The notes under the pieces are model-generated. The model was not told where the DNA came from, did not search any database, and saw nothing but the letters and a program-made list of their open reading frames with translations. From Hysterium pulicare CBS 123377 (Eukaryota > Ascomycota > Dothideomycetes > Hysteriales > Hysteriaceae), in assembly GCA_000467715.1 (NCBI GenBank), contig AJFK01000155.1, positions 27,532 to 91,531 of the forward strand: a stretch of 64,000 nt of DNA. The letters are read 5' to 3'. Of the stretch, positions 46,201 to 58,676 are shown piece after piece (position 1 is the stretch's first letter; every line of letters begins with the position of its first letter). The position numbers were made by a program, and so were the translations under genes.

Positions 46201-49200
46201 AAATCAGCAGTATCGTGGAATTCCTTATTGGAGCAAATAGATGGACCACATCATTGGCTTCCGCAGCTAGAGTCTATAGCTGACTATCTCGCCGCAAAGG
46301 GACAAGAATACTTGGGAATCCCGGTGCTTGGGCTCATTGCACAAGCTTTGGACCTCAACCAAAGCAGGGATCCATCTTACTTCGTCACAATTCTTTCCAA
46401 ATTCGGACTTCAGTTACTCCGTCTGGGATACTCTGGAAAAGCCGGACTGGCCTTTGCCAGAGCCCAGAATCTGCTCTCAGCTGCTACGATAACTACTGAT
46501 GCTCGATTGCGATGGCATCTAGCATACGCGGAATATCAACTGCAAATTGGGAACTCGGAAAAGTGGTGCGTTAATAACCTTGTAAATTTGCTAAACAGAG
46601 ACTAATGGAACACAGCGAACAAGCCCTTTCCTCTGCAGAGAGAGTAGCACACGATGATCCCGACTTTATGAGTCTTACGAAACCTACCTCTACTTTGTCT
46701 GGGCGTGTTCGGTTCAATAGGTTACTTGCAGATGCCTCAAGTGTATATTCGGCGCTTGCAATGGAACTTGGTTGTCCCATGGACTCTTTGAGACACGCAA
46801 AGCGTTGCGTGGCGCTCAATCGTCGTGTATGGGCCTCTTTGGAGAACAGGTCTTCCGTAATCCAAGCCGCTCGGTCAGATGGCAGCGATACCGAAATTGA
46901 AGGACTTGCTGAAGGGGTTGCTGATTTGATGAGCTCCCAGAATGTCAAAAAACCGGTGCCGGTTGTTATGTCTATCACACATGAATCCTTGAACGGGGCA
47001 GCTTTCTGGTCTTTGGTGCCTTCACTTTACCGCGGATTATCCCAACAGTCACAGGTTCTTGCGCATCAAGGAATGCTCCAAGAAGCAATATATTTTGCGG
47101 AGCAAGCAGAAAAGATCGCGGCAGCCGTTCACTCGCAGTCTCTAACGGCCGAAAACCTCAGCAGCCGGGCAGAATTATGGTCTCAAAGTGGCAGAACGGA
47201 CAAGGTTCAAAATGCCTTCAACTCAATTTTGCCATCATCAGACACAAAGAGTTTAGCGTCAGCTAAGTACTACTCATCTCTAGCTCATATACACCACGCA
47301 AATCGTGAATTCGATAAAGAGATCGAAGCGCATCGGGAAGTGGAGCGGTTGTTGAGCAGTCTCACTCATGTATCATTCATCCAGACACTGGACGGCGTCC
47401 TGAACGACGAAGACCAACTAGCCGTACAAATGGCTACAATGTCTTTGGAAGGACCCAAAATAAATTCGACTAAGACAACCAGAGCAGTTAGAGGCCGGAA
47501 ACCTGCGCCAAAGCCCGTTCCTAAAACTACTCGCAAGTCACCAACACCCGGCCAAAGTGTCTCATCGATTACATCCAAAGAATGCACCCAACTTTGTAGC
47601 CTACAAGCGGATATTCTCCGACGGAAAGCTATGGCTATGCTTTTACAAGACAAACTCTCACTGGCTACAGAATTCCTCGATTCTGCAGAGAGCCTTCATA
47701 AAGGAACCGAGGGGAAAATACTCCACAACTGGACAAATTTCAAACGATGTCTTGCACAGAGTATGAAAGAAATTGCTAAAGACTTCACCTTCAATACTCT
47801 ACCGGAATCCACAATTGCATTTCCTGCACTTGCTCGGACAGAGCGAAAGACATCCGAAGGATCTGGCCTACGACCCGCATGTTTGTCTCCTATGCAAAAA
47901 AGACCACTGGTAGATCCTTCTCCAGCCAAAGGGGGCAAGGCAAAAACGTCCACAAAGGAGAGTTTTGTTGCTACACTTCACAGAGCTAAAGATTGCATTG
48001 CAGACATCCACACCCTAGCTCTTCGTGCTGGATCTACCTCTGCTGTCTACCAAACATCGCGAGCTCTCAACAATGTCACCATTCTCCTGTCTGCAGCAAC
48101 AGGTGGGAGCTTGAAAGGAGCACTCCACCCCTTATATGCTGCATATATGGACGGTATGTACTATTCCAAGAGATATTTCGGCAACACTGACATTCAGCAG
48201 AATTACCGAAGCACCATTCTTTCAGACTTGAACAATCTGCAATTGCGATTGAAAAAGAAAGTGTATCCCGCGATGAAATGCTCAAGTGGCCGGAAATCGA
48301 TTCTCTCAATAGCCCGGCTCAAATCTCAGCAAGTCAATTCCAGAAAGATTATATAGACACTATCCCCGAATCATGGACGGCTGTATCATTGTCTCTCAAT
48401 GATGATCATGATGAGCTATATATCACTCGTTATCATTCCGGTCAATCTCCATTCATTCTCCGGCTACCTATGGCGCGACACAAATCCAGAGACATGGATG
48501 AAGAGGAATTTGGGTTTGAAGACGGCAAACGAGATTTTGAGGAGATCATAGAGCTGTCTGATTTTAGTACTCATGATGCCCGTGACATGAATCTGAAAAA
48601 AGCAAGGACGGAGTGGTGGAATGAGCGAGAAGCGTTGGACGCGCGACTTCGAGACCTCTTAGTCAACATCGAAAACATTTGGCTGGGCGGCTTCAGGGGT
48701 ATCTTCTCGCAACATGCCCGCCAACCTAACCTTCTCGCACGATTCCAGAAAACATTTCAAAACATCTTGAATAGGCACCTGCCGTCGCGTCAAGGGCGCG
48801 GCCAGCAAAAGAAGACGAGTGTGGAACCTCGAATATTGGAGCTCTTCATCGGGCTAGGAGATCCTACGAATGAGGAGCTCGACCTCGATGAAGCTCTGAT
48901 GGACTTGGTCTATTTTGTTGTCGATATCCTACAATTCAACGGGGAGAGAAATGCGTATGACGAGATTGATTTCGATGCGATTGTCATCGAGATCCTTGAT
49001 GCTCTCCGCGCCTACCATTCTGCAGCTCCGGCCGTCGGTACGACCCATGCGCACACCATTCTCATACTCGACAAAAATCTTCATGCGTTCCCTTGGGAAT
49101 CTCTTCCGTCGCTGCAAGATCTATCAATTTCGCGCTTACCATCCCTCGCGGCCTTGCGTGAACGACTGCTTAGCGCAAAGCCATCTATCCGCTGGGGTGA

Positions 49201-49996
49201 AGATGTCCAGCCTGGTCACTACGTCTCCGCTGCCTCTGGAGGCACAAGCATTCTGAACCCCTCGGGAGATTTGACGCATACTCAAAAGACATTGAAGCCA
49301 AACCTGAAGGAAATGGAGGGCGACTGGAAGCATATCATCGCTCGGATGCCATCGGAAAAAGAATTCGAGACCGCACTCAAAGAGAACGAATTAGTCTTGT
49401 ATTTTGGTCACGGGAGCGGAGCCCAATACATCCGTTCAAGAGCCGTGAAGAAGCTTTATCCAGGCCAGCAAAGCGAGCAAGAGAAGGCAAGTCCAGGCTG
49501 CGCAACCACGTTCCTGTTCGGCTGCTCTTCTGCGCATCTCTCCGAAAACGGCATCTATGAGCCGTCGGGTATGCTATCATCATACCTTGCGGCCGGTGCC
49601 CCTGCCGTCTTGGGCATGCTTTGGGATGTCACGGATAAAGACTGTGATCGCTTCGCTGTTCGCACTGGCGAACTATGGGGTCTTTGGCCTGAGTCAAGCC
49701 ATGATACTGCTGAAGGCAAGACTGGAAGCAAAGCGAAGGGGAAAGGGAAAGTGGCGCAGAGGATTGCAGAAGTTGAAAGCGCAAGAGGCGCTGGTATGGG
49801 TAGGAGAGGAAGGAAAGCGGAGGCTGGGCATGGCGATGCTTCTGGAGCGAGTGAAGGAGATGGGTCGATGGAAAGGGAGAGGAAGAGAGGTGTTGGATTG
49901 GATGAGGCTGTGAGAGGTGCGCGAGATGCTTGTGTGCTTCGATACTTGAATGGGGCTGCGGCGGTTGTCTATGGTATTCCGGTGTACTTGGATTAA
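43243..49996 (+). CDS. separase (cohesin-cleaving cysteine protease), about 2218 aa
   Basis: I read three exons: 43243-46565, 46616-48153 and 48201-49996. Introns are 50 and 47 bp, and the frame is 2219 codons. The second acceptor is a TTCAGCAG, so the exon may start 3 bp earlier. The long N-terminal part is helical and repeat-like, as in the superhelix that binds securin. The C-terminal C50 peptidase domain has MLKWPEID and ILILDKNLHAFPWESLP, then the catalytic His in LYFGHGSGAQY (about His2024) and the catalytic Cys in FLFGCSSAHL (about Cys2062). AAGAPAVLGMLWDVTDKD follows. A low-complexity Gly/Lys/Glu-rich insert sits after these residues, before the conserved RDACVLRYLNGAAAVVYGIPVYL. The enzyme cuts the Scc1 cohesin subunit at anaphase onset. 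This is the Esp1/Cut1/BimB homologue. Confidence 0.95.
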
Positions 49997-50318
49997 AGCA
50001 TTTTGGCGGGGAGTTGGATTTGTACTGTAGCATGGAGCGGAGTCTTGTTATATGAATATTGTTGCAATTGCCGATGAAATGATGCTGAAGTTCTTGTATT
50101 GAATCCAATACGAAAGAATCACTGTATAAAACTAAATTATAAGGTTTTAGTATCAAAAAATTCAAGCCTAGATGCCGGTATAGTAAGCCAAATATGCCCC
50201 CAAATGCTCGCTCAATGCCTTTTCAAACTGGTTATCAAACGTTCATCACTTTGCAAATGCTAATCAAAATGTATATAGAATATTCCGATACCCTCCAGGT
50301 CGAACTCTTGATGCAAGC
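49997..50318. other. intergenic between convergent genes
   Basis: It holds the 3' flanks of separase and the first MFS transporter. Nothing else is seen. Confidence 0.55.
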
Positions 50319-52191
50319 TTAACCGCCAGCAGCAAATCTACTTTTCGATCTCAACATCTCACCGTACTTCCACAACAGAAATGGAGCCGGCATACCAAGA
50401 CCAATCGCAATGAATCCAAGCAAACTATTGCCCCAGCCAAAGCCCAGAGCATCGAACATGGCTGGTGCGAAGAGAGGGAACCCAAACCCTGCCAGAGATC
50501 TAAGCACAGTGGCGGCTGCGATGGCCGATGCGGCATATCGAGCGTACGAGTCCACGAGGTACGTCTGAATGCACTGAAATCCAACAATGGTGCCGGCGCA
50601 GAAGATTATAGCTCCGATGTTGGGCATGATCCAATGCGTGTGGGCCTGTGCGGACCAGCCATACCAGAAGAGTCCGGCCGGGACGAATAGGGCGCTTGGA
50701 ATCATGAGCGGGACGCGGAATTCTGGCCTGCCGACTCCGTTGTTTCGTTTCTTCAGCCTGCGGTATATTGCGTCGTTGATTGGCGCGCATATTTGAGTGC
50801 CTAGAAAGAAACCTAGTCCCATGGAGATGAAGTTGAGCCCTCCAATGCCGATGGACTCGTGATAATGCTCGGTCCACAGTATTGGGAATGTAGCTAGCAT
50901 CAGGTACATTAGCCCGTAGATGTACGCCATGTAGCAAGCTAGGACTTGGACAATGGGCTGAGTGCCCAGGAGACGGAATGGTCTGACGATAGCGGTCTTC
51001 AAGATGTTGAATAGTGTTTTGTCCGGGTGGTCGAATTCGGTGTATAAGGCGGTGTTCCCCGTCTCCTTCCGAAGCTTTTCTGCTCTACGTTGAAGTAATA
51101 CTGGAGCATAAGTTTCCTGCAGAAAGAGAAGGCCGAAACATTGTACCACGGCTGTGAAAATAGTCGTCGCCCAGAACGCCCACCGCCAAGTCGTGTTTTG
51201 AGTAATGCTGAAAGTCTGTTAGTTTATTGTTGCCAGGTATTCAACGACAGGATACTTACAAACCACCAGCGATCGGACCTATTGCCGGGCCAAGCAAAGG
51301 AGCTAAGGAGTAGATAGAAATAGCCTTTCCACGCTGTTCGGGATAGAAACAATCACTCAGCAATCCGCCACCAATTGCCATAGGAGCACTTCCGCCGAGG
51401 CCGGCTAAAAATCGAAAGATCATGAGTTGAGCAGTGTTTTGGGAAAACCCACATCCAAAATTCCAGGCCATGTAAAAAAGATTTGCCAATTGTAAGACAA
51501 TGACACGGCCATATACCTCAGAGAGCGGCCCTAGAACAAGTGGTCCAATAGCATAAGCGAGAACAAATACAGAGAGCATGAGCTCGGATTCGACTTCTTG
51601 CGTAATGCCGAAGTCCTTGGAGATAGTGCTGAGAGCGGGAGATATCATGGAGGACGAGATAGGCGACACGAGGGTAAAAGAAGACACGATGAAGGTGGCG
51701 GCCCATTTTCGTTTCATAGACCAGTTTTTCGGATTGTCAGGATCGTCCGGACCCTTCCACGTCACAAGATTGGGATCTCTTATTGATCGGGAGGACTTCT
51801 TTTTTTCCAATTGTGCTGTACCGGCCTCGACGTCTCTCTCATCTCGGATTCCATCCCGGATTTCCTGGATTGGTGTATCCGTGTCGTTCTCTTCTTTCTC
51901 GGTGTCTTCGATGTTCGACTCGCCCGATGAGCTATCTGTGTCGTCTTCGTCTTCTACATCTTCTTGCTCCCGTCGGTGTTGCCGCCTTTCGGTCTCAGTC
52001 ATTCTGGGAGAGCTTGTATCGTCCGCCGTGACTATGACACCTTCGCCATCTTCATGGTGGTATACCGAGTGATCGTCAAGATGATGCGCCGAGAAGAGAC
52101 GGTTCAATTTTGGAGTGCTCGGTCGACTTGGTCTCGACCTTGATCTGGTTCTGCTAGATGCCGCAGATCGGGAGGGTCGTAGGTCAGGCAT
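50319..52191 (-). CDS. MFS transporter, DHA1 multidrug/polyamine type, 606 aa
   Basis: I read two exons, 52191-51260 and 51207-50319, with a 52-bp GT-AG intron. About 145 N-terminal residues are cytosolic and low complexity, with an acidic stretch (EDVEDEDDTDSSSGES). NLVTWKGPDDPDNPKNWS then precedes TM1; this WxxPxDPxNPxNWS-like box is the hallmark of fungal DHA1 drug transporters. MFS motifs are seen: FVLAYAIGPLVLGPLSEVYG (motif A region) and LGGSAPMAIGGGLLSDCF (antiporter motif C region), then SLAPLLGPAIGPIAGG. Twelve helices fit. Drug or polyamine export by proton antiport is likely; the substrate is unknown. It is transcribed divergently from the second MFS gene. Confidence 0.9.
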
Positions 52192-54172
52192 TCTTCTTAC
52201 TAGTGGAAAATATTAGGAAAATATTAGAAAAAGGGTTTTAAAGATGGGATGTAGCAGTAGTAGATAATGTTGTCGGTTGCCACCACAGCACGAATCATAT
52301 GATTTCTTGAACTCGATGATGTCAACGGGAAGTATTAAAATGTTTGACTCTGTGGAAATGCGAGATTATATATATTGCATGCAGCCTTATCGAAAACACA
52401 GGACCCATATACCGGGGAAGGCAATCCTAATAGCGAAAAGTGACGATTCCGGGGGTCGAGCAACATCTTCCATCGGGCTTAACGACGAATCTGCAGACGG
52501 AAAATCCGAGGCGGTTATGAAGGCATCTTGTTAGCACTTCGGCCAGTAGTTCGCCGGCTAGGACGGCAAAGGTGGGGATACGCCCTGGAGATATGGCCAG
52601 CAAGCAGCAAGCTGGATATTCTTCGCGTGTTGATTGGGTTCGGGTGTCGTTGCAGCTGTGCTCTTCGCAACATTTCCTTCCAAGATGCAACTGCGGTCCA
52701 TGAATTCCATGAATACGGGGTAGAAGGCTGTTCGCCTTCAGAACATGTCGGCACGCGAGAAGCCGGTCGGCCGAGATCACGTGCCCTTATACTGTCGAGC
52801 CCATTCTATTCCCGATTCCTCTCGGAGTCACAAGAAAATCAACAGCGAAAGGATTCCTTATTAGTTTATGCGGCCGCTCGCACAATATGTCGACGCTTTT
52901 CCTGGGGTCTCGGTCTTGCTTTGCCGTACGCCGCCGTTTTTCGTACTCCAACAAGGTTGACTTTAGAATGCTTGCACTCAAGGACCTTCGGTATTCGTCG
53001 TATTTCGCCCAACCACGTTGTTGATCTATTCCGCAAGGAGGACCATCATAACCGGAGTACTTTCATCAGATTGTCAGCAACTTTCGGGATACCATTGGGT
53101 GCTCCGTCCAAACCGGGTCACTGAAGCTGACATACCACTCCAACACCTGAGTTGAGGCGAAAGCAGGCGTGGACGAATGTGAACGAGTCTGAGCTATGGC
53201 GAGGAAATAAACAATCAAAAACCCATATTTTGATCGCGTCAGCAATTCCGGTTCGCAGAGAGCCTCAGAGAAAAAGCTATTGGAATCGGATAGACGGCCG
53301 GAAAGGAATGACTCAACTTCAGGTAGCTAGGTTCTTCAGATGTCAGCTTCGTTCAAACAAACGGACTTTACCAGGTATGTGATACTCCTCAACAAATAGC
53401 TGCTCACGTTTACTCATCGTGGTCTGTGTCGTATCGATTGTCAAAGGATACCAAAACAACACCGTTCCATCATACAATGGCATCGAAACCCGAGAGGAGC
53501 TTTAAATATAATCACCGCTTATGCGTGGTTGAGTTTTACCAGTCTTTACTTCTTACCTAGGTATCATTTGTCTTAGGAACCGTCGTTCTTCAAGAGCCAC
53601 TTGGCTAGCGGCGTATTTGTGCCACCACGCCATCAGCAGTAAGCAGCAGGATCAATATCCGGATGCGGCAATTTGCTCTCTGCGATTAGTGAACTCTCGT
53701 GATTTTGTTGGCAGTAGATTATACAGTACAACAGCTTACAGGCTCGGCTCCTCAGTCATAGGTAGGACTCGGCTCTTTCCGGCTTACCAACATTGATTAC
53801 TCACGCTCTTGTCAGCTCAACGACGAATTGAGATATTCATTAATCAATGCATGGCCTTTGTCATTCAGTACCTGCAGTCCGACACATGCTAATGGCGTTC
53901 ATAATCCAGGCACTAGCACGGAAGCAGGTAATCTCTCAGTGACCCGATAGGCAAAAACCTTAGATCTTCATCTAGCCATTGGTCGTTTTACTTAGTTGGA
54001 GATACACCAGGCAGCCAAAGCCGGACCACGGCGGAGATCTCAACGCAATAGATGGGAACATACTTCAGCTTCTACAAGCCCATCAAAATCCTGTAGTTCT
54101 TGAATACCTCGTTACTCACAAAATCAATACCCAGTGTTGTCCACTGTCACTGTCGCTCAGTAAAGTACCAAA
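52192..54172. other. 2.0 kb divergent promoter region between two MFS genes
   Basis: It separates two divergently transcribed MFS genes. A long open frame on the plus strand (52528-53124, 198 codons) begins at a non-ATG codon and shows no domain, so it is not called. No repeat was recognised. It could carry shared promoter elements. Confidence 0.45.
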
Positions 54173-56639
54173 ATGCTTGATCTCATACGCGAGGCTCCTT
54201 TCGGACAGCTCGTTAGGCTCCTCACTCGAAATCGTGCTTTCCAGTACCCAGAAGAGAAACCCGACTTCAAATGTCCTCATTCTTACCAAGAAGGCACCAA
54301 ACATCTCCACCATGAAGACCATGAAGACCATGACCTTGCTCCGATCAACGAGGAGGCTGGAGTTGTTGCCGAGGAACCCAAAGAAGATCTCGACCGCGCC
54401 GTGGGAAATCCCCCAAGGAACCCGGAAGTACCAGCGCTTGAAGCCATCCAAACAGCCCACTCCCAGCTCGAAAAGCTCGAATCGAATTCTTCGGAGGATT
54501 CATCTTCTTCTGGAGTTCAACGAGTAGCCACACTCACCCTTCAACGTACACGTACTCTTCCATACACCGAAGAGAGATTTGCTGTAGAGCAGGCGATTGC
54601 CCTCGAAAAGACCAAATCGAAGCCAATTGCTCCAAGCAAAACGGCTGATGGTATTACTCTGGTCGACTGGTAAGATTGGTGCTCGTGCTATTGTTTGACG
54701 GAAGTTAATCATGTGCGGGTAGGTACACAACAGATGATCCTGCCAATCCTCAAAACTGGTCGCAGAAAAAGAAGTTCTTCGTGGCGTTCTTGATCGACCT
54801 CTACACCTTCGTCGTCTATTCTGGATCGTCCATTTATGTATCCAGCGAAACCTTAGTCATGGCCCGATTTGGGGTAGCCCCGTTCAAAGCATCTCTAGGC
54901 CTTGCTCTTTATGTCCTAGGATACGGGCTTGGTCCACTCATCTGGGCACCTATGAGTGAAATTCCGGCTTTTGGTCGAAACGTCCCATATGTTTCGACCT
55001 TTGCGATATATGTCATCCTCGCATTACCTCTATCGCTAGTCGATAATCTCGGCGGACTCCTGGTTTTGAGATTTCTTTTAGGCTTCTTTGGAAGCCCTTG
55101 CCTGGCCAACGGTGGTGCCAGCATGGGAGTAAGTGATTCTAAATTCAATTGGTATGGGAATATGTTTGTGGAAATCCATCAGCAGTCTAAGCCTGTTTGA
55201 GATGATTGTACTAACAAGGCAGGCTTTGACACGGGGATCACATATATCAACACGCATTGACCGTGGCAGTTCCTGAACAGTGCTGACAGTTGCCAGGACA
55301 TGTACTCTCTGCTCTACCTCCCTTATTCGGTAGCATTTTGGGTGTCAGCAGCATTCGCTGCTCCTGCTTTAGGTCCTCTTCTATCAGGGTTCGCTGTCGT
55401 TGCCGAGAAGTAAGCCGACCCACTTGTTCTGCATAGTATCGTGACTAAAACAGTTTTAGTTGGAGATGGTCTCAGTGGGAGATACTTTGGATGTCTGCCC
55501 CTGTCTTCCTTCTCTTCTTCTTCTTCCTACCCGAAACAAGTCCGTCAAACATTTTAGTCCGCCGTGCTGCCCGCCTTCGACAAGTATCCGGGAACGAACG
55601 TATTAGGTCCCAGACAGAGATTGACCGAGAAGGAGTCACGTTTACCAGAATTGCTATCGATGCTGTGATTAAGCCTATAGAGATTTGCGTCAAAGACCCT
55701 GCAGTACGTATGCTTATTACCGAGTTGGAGTTGCTTCCATTCACTAACAATCATCCAGATCATGTTTGTTAAGTAGGTGTATCTTGCTAGTTCCCGTATT
55801 TCCAGTAATTGACAGTCGTCCAGTGTTTATACGGCTCTGACTTATGGCATCTACTACTCCTTCTTTGAGGTATGCCCCCCAGCCTCCAAGCTATTGGTCT
55901 TGCTAACAGAGTAACAGGTCTTTGCGCTTGTTTACCCCCCGATCTACGGCTTCAATATCGGTGAGACTGCTATAGTATTTACCTGCATTGTTGTAGGGTG
56001 CTTAATTGCTATGGCGATATACTTCTCATACCTGCGATGGTACTTAATTCCTGATGTTATGAAGAACGGTCTGCGGGCTCAAGAGTTCCGATTGAGGCCG
56101 GCATTGATTGCATGTATCGGTCCAACTATTGGCCTATTTCTCTTTGGTAAGCCTTACTGATCTTGAGATTGCCTAACAATATCTGACTGAACTGTTTGTA
56201 TAGGTTGGACAGCACGAGCATCAATACACTGGATTGCCGGCGTCATCGGAATCACCATATATGCTACGTCAGTCTACATCATACTTCAATGTATTTTTGG
56301 TAAGCTTCTCTTCCGAAACAGCCTTTGTAAGCACCCATCATTGACGTCTCTCAGTCTACGTTCCAATGTCCTATCCACAATATGCCGCGAGTCTCTTCGC
56401 GGGTAATGACTTCTGCCGCTCGCTATTTGCGTTTGCCGCTGTCCTTTTCTCCAGGCCCATGTATATCAACCTCGGTATCGGGAAAGGGGTTAGTTTGCTC
56501 GGTGGCCTTAGTGTCACGGGAATTGTAAGATTGGTATCTCTTTGAAGAAGGAAATTGGACTGACAATGCATAGATTGGGATGTGGTTGTTGTACATCTAT
56601 GGCGCAAAATTACGCGCGAAATCTAAGTTTGCCATTTAA
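54173..56639 (+). CDS. MFS transporter, FLR1-like drug:H+ antiporter, about 626 aa
   Basis: I read ten exons: 54173-54669, 54723-55128, 55297-55409, 55460-55703, 55759-55772, 55824-55869, 55918-56146, 56204-56299, 56355-56524 and 56574-56639. Phases close on a 627-codon frame. One exon (55759-55772) is only 14 bp, and one intron (55129-55296) is unusually long at 168 bp. The 165-residue N-terminus is charged, then GITLVDWYTTDDPANPQNWS leads into TM1. Motifs include VLGYGLGPLIWAPMSEIPAFG, PYSVAFWVSAAFAAPALGPL and SYPQYAASLFAGNDF. These place it in the DHA1 family with yeast Flr1 (fluconazole resistance). Multidrug efflux at the plasma membrane is likely. Confidence 0.85.
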
Positions 56640-58071
56640 ACTACAGCATGCGAAAGAGATGACATCCCCTTTCCATCTGCACGGAGAATTTGGCCTGTCA
56701 TTTATTTCTTGGTAGAGAAGATTGGGAAAAGAACAGGGTGTTTAGGACTTAATTGCGTATTTGGCAACGCTTTCTCTAACGTCGTAGAGTATGACTTCTA
56801 GTGGAGCTGTTAATTATCATCTATAATATCACGATCTAATTCCAGCTTCTCATAATATTTCTTTATCCACTGTACTCACAATTGAAATGCACCACCCACT
56901 AAACTAATCCTTACGAGGACATTTGAAGGAAGCTTCCGTCGGCACCCAGGTGGCTCGAAACTCGCCGTAGGTGGCATACCACTTGATCAAACTTTCCATG
57001 TTAGTATACCTCCATCGGCGGGTGTATTACGTCGCCATTCCTATTTCTGCTAGCTAACCCTTCCTTTTCTAGGAACAGCCCTGCCTTCCACCGAATCACG
57101 TTCCTCATTCCTCAGCGGACCGTTCCTTAAAGGTAATGTCAACTCCACAACTAAAGGTCCGGCCGTTCCTGGAGTTTGGCTTCCTGCAATGCAAGGCAGA
57201 CGATCAATAAATGCAATGCAAGTTGGTTCCACGGTTGATAAGTCTTTTCAAAACCAGGCATATGCGCTGCGTCTAGTTAGTCCACCTGAACTGAACGTAG
57301 ATCACTGCTAGATAATCATCCATCTCTTGGTCCGTGATTCCGTCGAATTCTCTTACCAGAACAGTAAGCCTTAAAACATCAACTCCACATCCAAACCCCA
57401 GCACTCGGTATATAACCACCACACCTTCCGACATCTCCACCTAAGTTAAAAGTTATGATGATCGTGAGAGCTGTTGCAGCCAATCTCACTACTCCGCTTA
57501 GCATTCCGACCCTTCCAAGGTTGGTTCCGCTCGCCCCGTACCCCGTACCATGGTTCACGGGGACCGGAAAAGCTTAGGTAAATACCAATGATCTAGATTG
57601 ACAGATTTCGCAGAGTGTATACGCGGCCTGAACACATGGCGCTGGGTCGAAGCTTGACGTAGGTGTTTAAAGCGAGAGGCTGGGGAGATTGTGGGCTTAT
57701 GTGAATTGGGGCTGATAATGGAATCTACTGATATTGACGCGCAATCAAACAGAGAAGCTTCTTAAGTCGTTCACCAACAAACTGCGTTGAGTTCCTTATG
57801 CAGTAAGCAACGGTCACTCATGATCATCATCTCGCGAGTAGAGGCTGGAGTAGGGAATTTGTTTTGAAAGGAGGTGTGGTGGGAATCAAAAAAATTATTT
57901 CATTAGCAAATTATTTGCAGTAGATTTAATTAAAACTGCGTGTTAAAGAGCGTGCTTCGTGCAGTCGTAACGACATTAAAGAGAGTGTCCCCAACAAATT
58001 TTATTTAGCACGCAGGAAAGTATCAAAGTCTTTCCGTACATCATAGTCCGAAGGACTATCCGTCCTGTTGC
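56640..58071. other. 1.4 kb intergenic
   Basis: No gene is supported. An AT-rich stretch lies near 57890-57950. It includes the 3' flanks of the MFS and Ser/Thr-rich genes, which converge here. Confidence 0.45.
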
Positions 58072-58676
58072 TTATTCGCGCCAGCCATAACCAGTCTTCT
58101 CAGCGGCTTTGCAGGTAGTCTTGGTGGAGACGACCGTAGAGGTGAATGGGATCGTCTTGGTCTCTGTGCAGACGGATGCACTTGCAGACGTGGAAACGAT
58201 GACGCTTGCAGAGGTAGCAACCTCGGTGGCGTATGATGTCCCGACGGACCTATGATGTTCTTAGCAATTGCTGGTCAAAAAGAAGCTACATGAAGCCAAA
58301 CTTACGAAACAGGATAGGTCACGACACTGACTGCTGCCTTGGAGAGGGTATGAACAACAGTCTCCGTGGAGAGGTAGGTCGTGTAGCCTTGGACCGTCTT
58401 GGTGGATTGGCCAACCGAAGTGTACGGCTTTGGTACGACGGCAGTCTTGGGATAGTAGGTGGTGATGGTGACTGGGACGTATGTCGTCTTAGTTTCGACA
58501 ACCGTAGTCTTGGATTCACCGGCAGAAAGGGTGGTGTAGTATTGGGTGGCGCATGTCGTTACAGCTGCTTTGGAACTCTCAGCCTTGGAGGATGATCCGT
58601 ACCCACCGCCACCGGGAAGAGCGACTGCGAAGGCGCTTGAAGCAATCAAAGCAATGATGGAGTTCTTGAAGAGCAT
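58072..58676 (-). CDS. Ser/Thr-rich small secreted cell-surface protein, 182 aa
   Basis: I read two exons, 58676-58306 and 58249-58072, with a 56-bp GT-AG intron. Residues 1-19 (MLFKNSIIALIASSAFAVA) are a signal peptide, followed by LPGGGGYGSSSKAESSKAA. The mature part is almost entirely Thr/Ser/Val/Tyr: repeated TTYxP and TxTVV patterns, such as TTTVVETKTTYVPVTITTYY. Such beta-prone, glycosylation-ready stretches occur in fungal cell-wall adhesins and agglutinin-like proteins. Three Cys remain (VTTCATQ, SVCTETKT, KTTCKAA). The C-terminus (EKTGYGWRE) shows no GPI-anchor signal, so the protein is probably soluble or covalently wall-linked. No family is recognised. Confidence 0.8.

Noticed and set aside
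46605-48356. A second gene starting at 46605 within the separase locus
   Set aside because: The apparent break is a 50-bp intron, and the joined protein reads as one separase.
52528-53124. 198-codon open frame on the plus strand between the MFS genes
   Set aside because: It starts at a non-ATG codon, has no recognisable domain, and its composition looks like random intergenic DNA.
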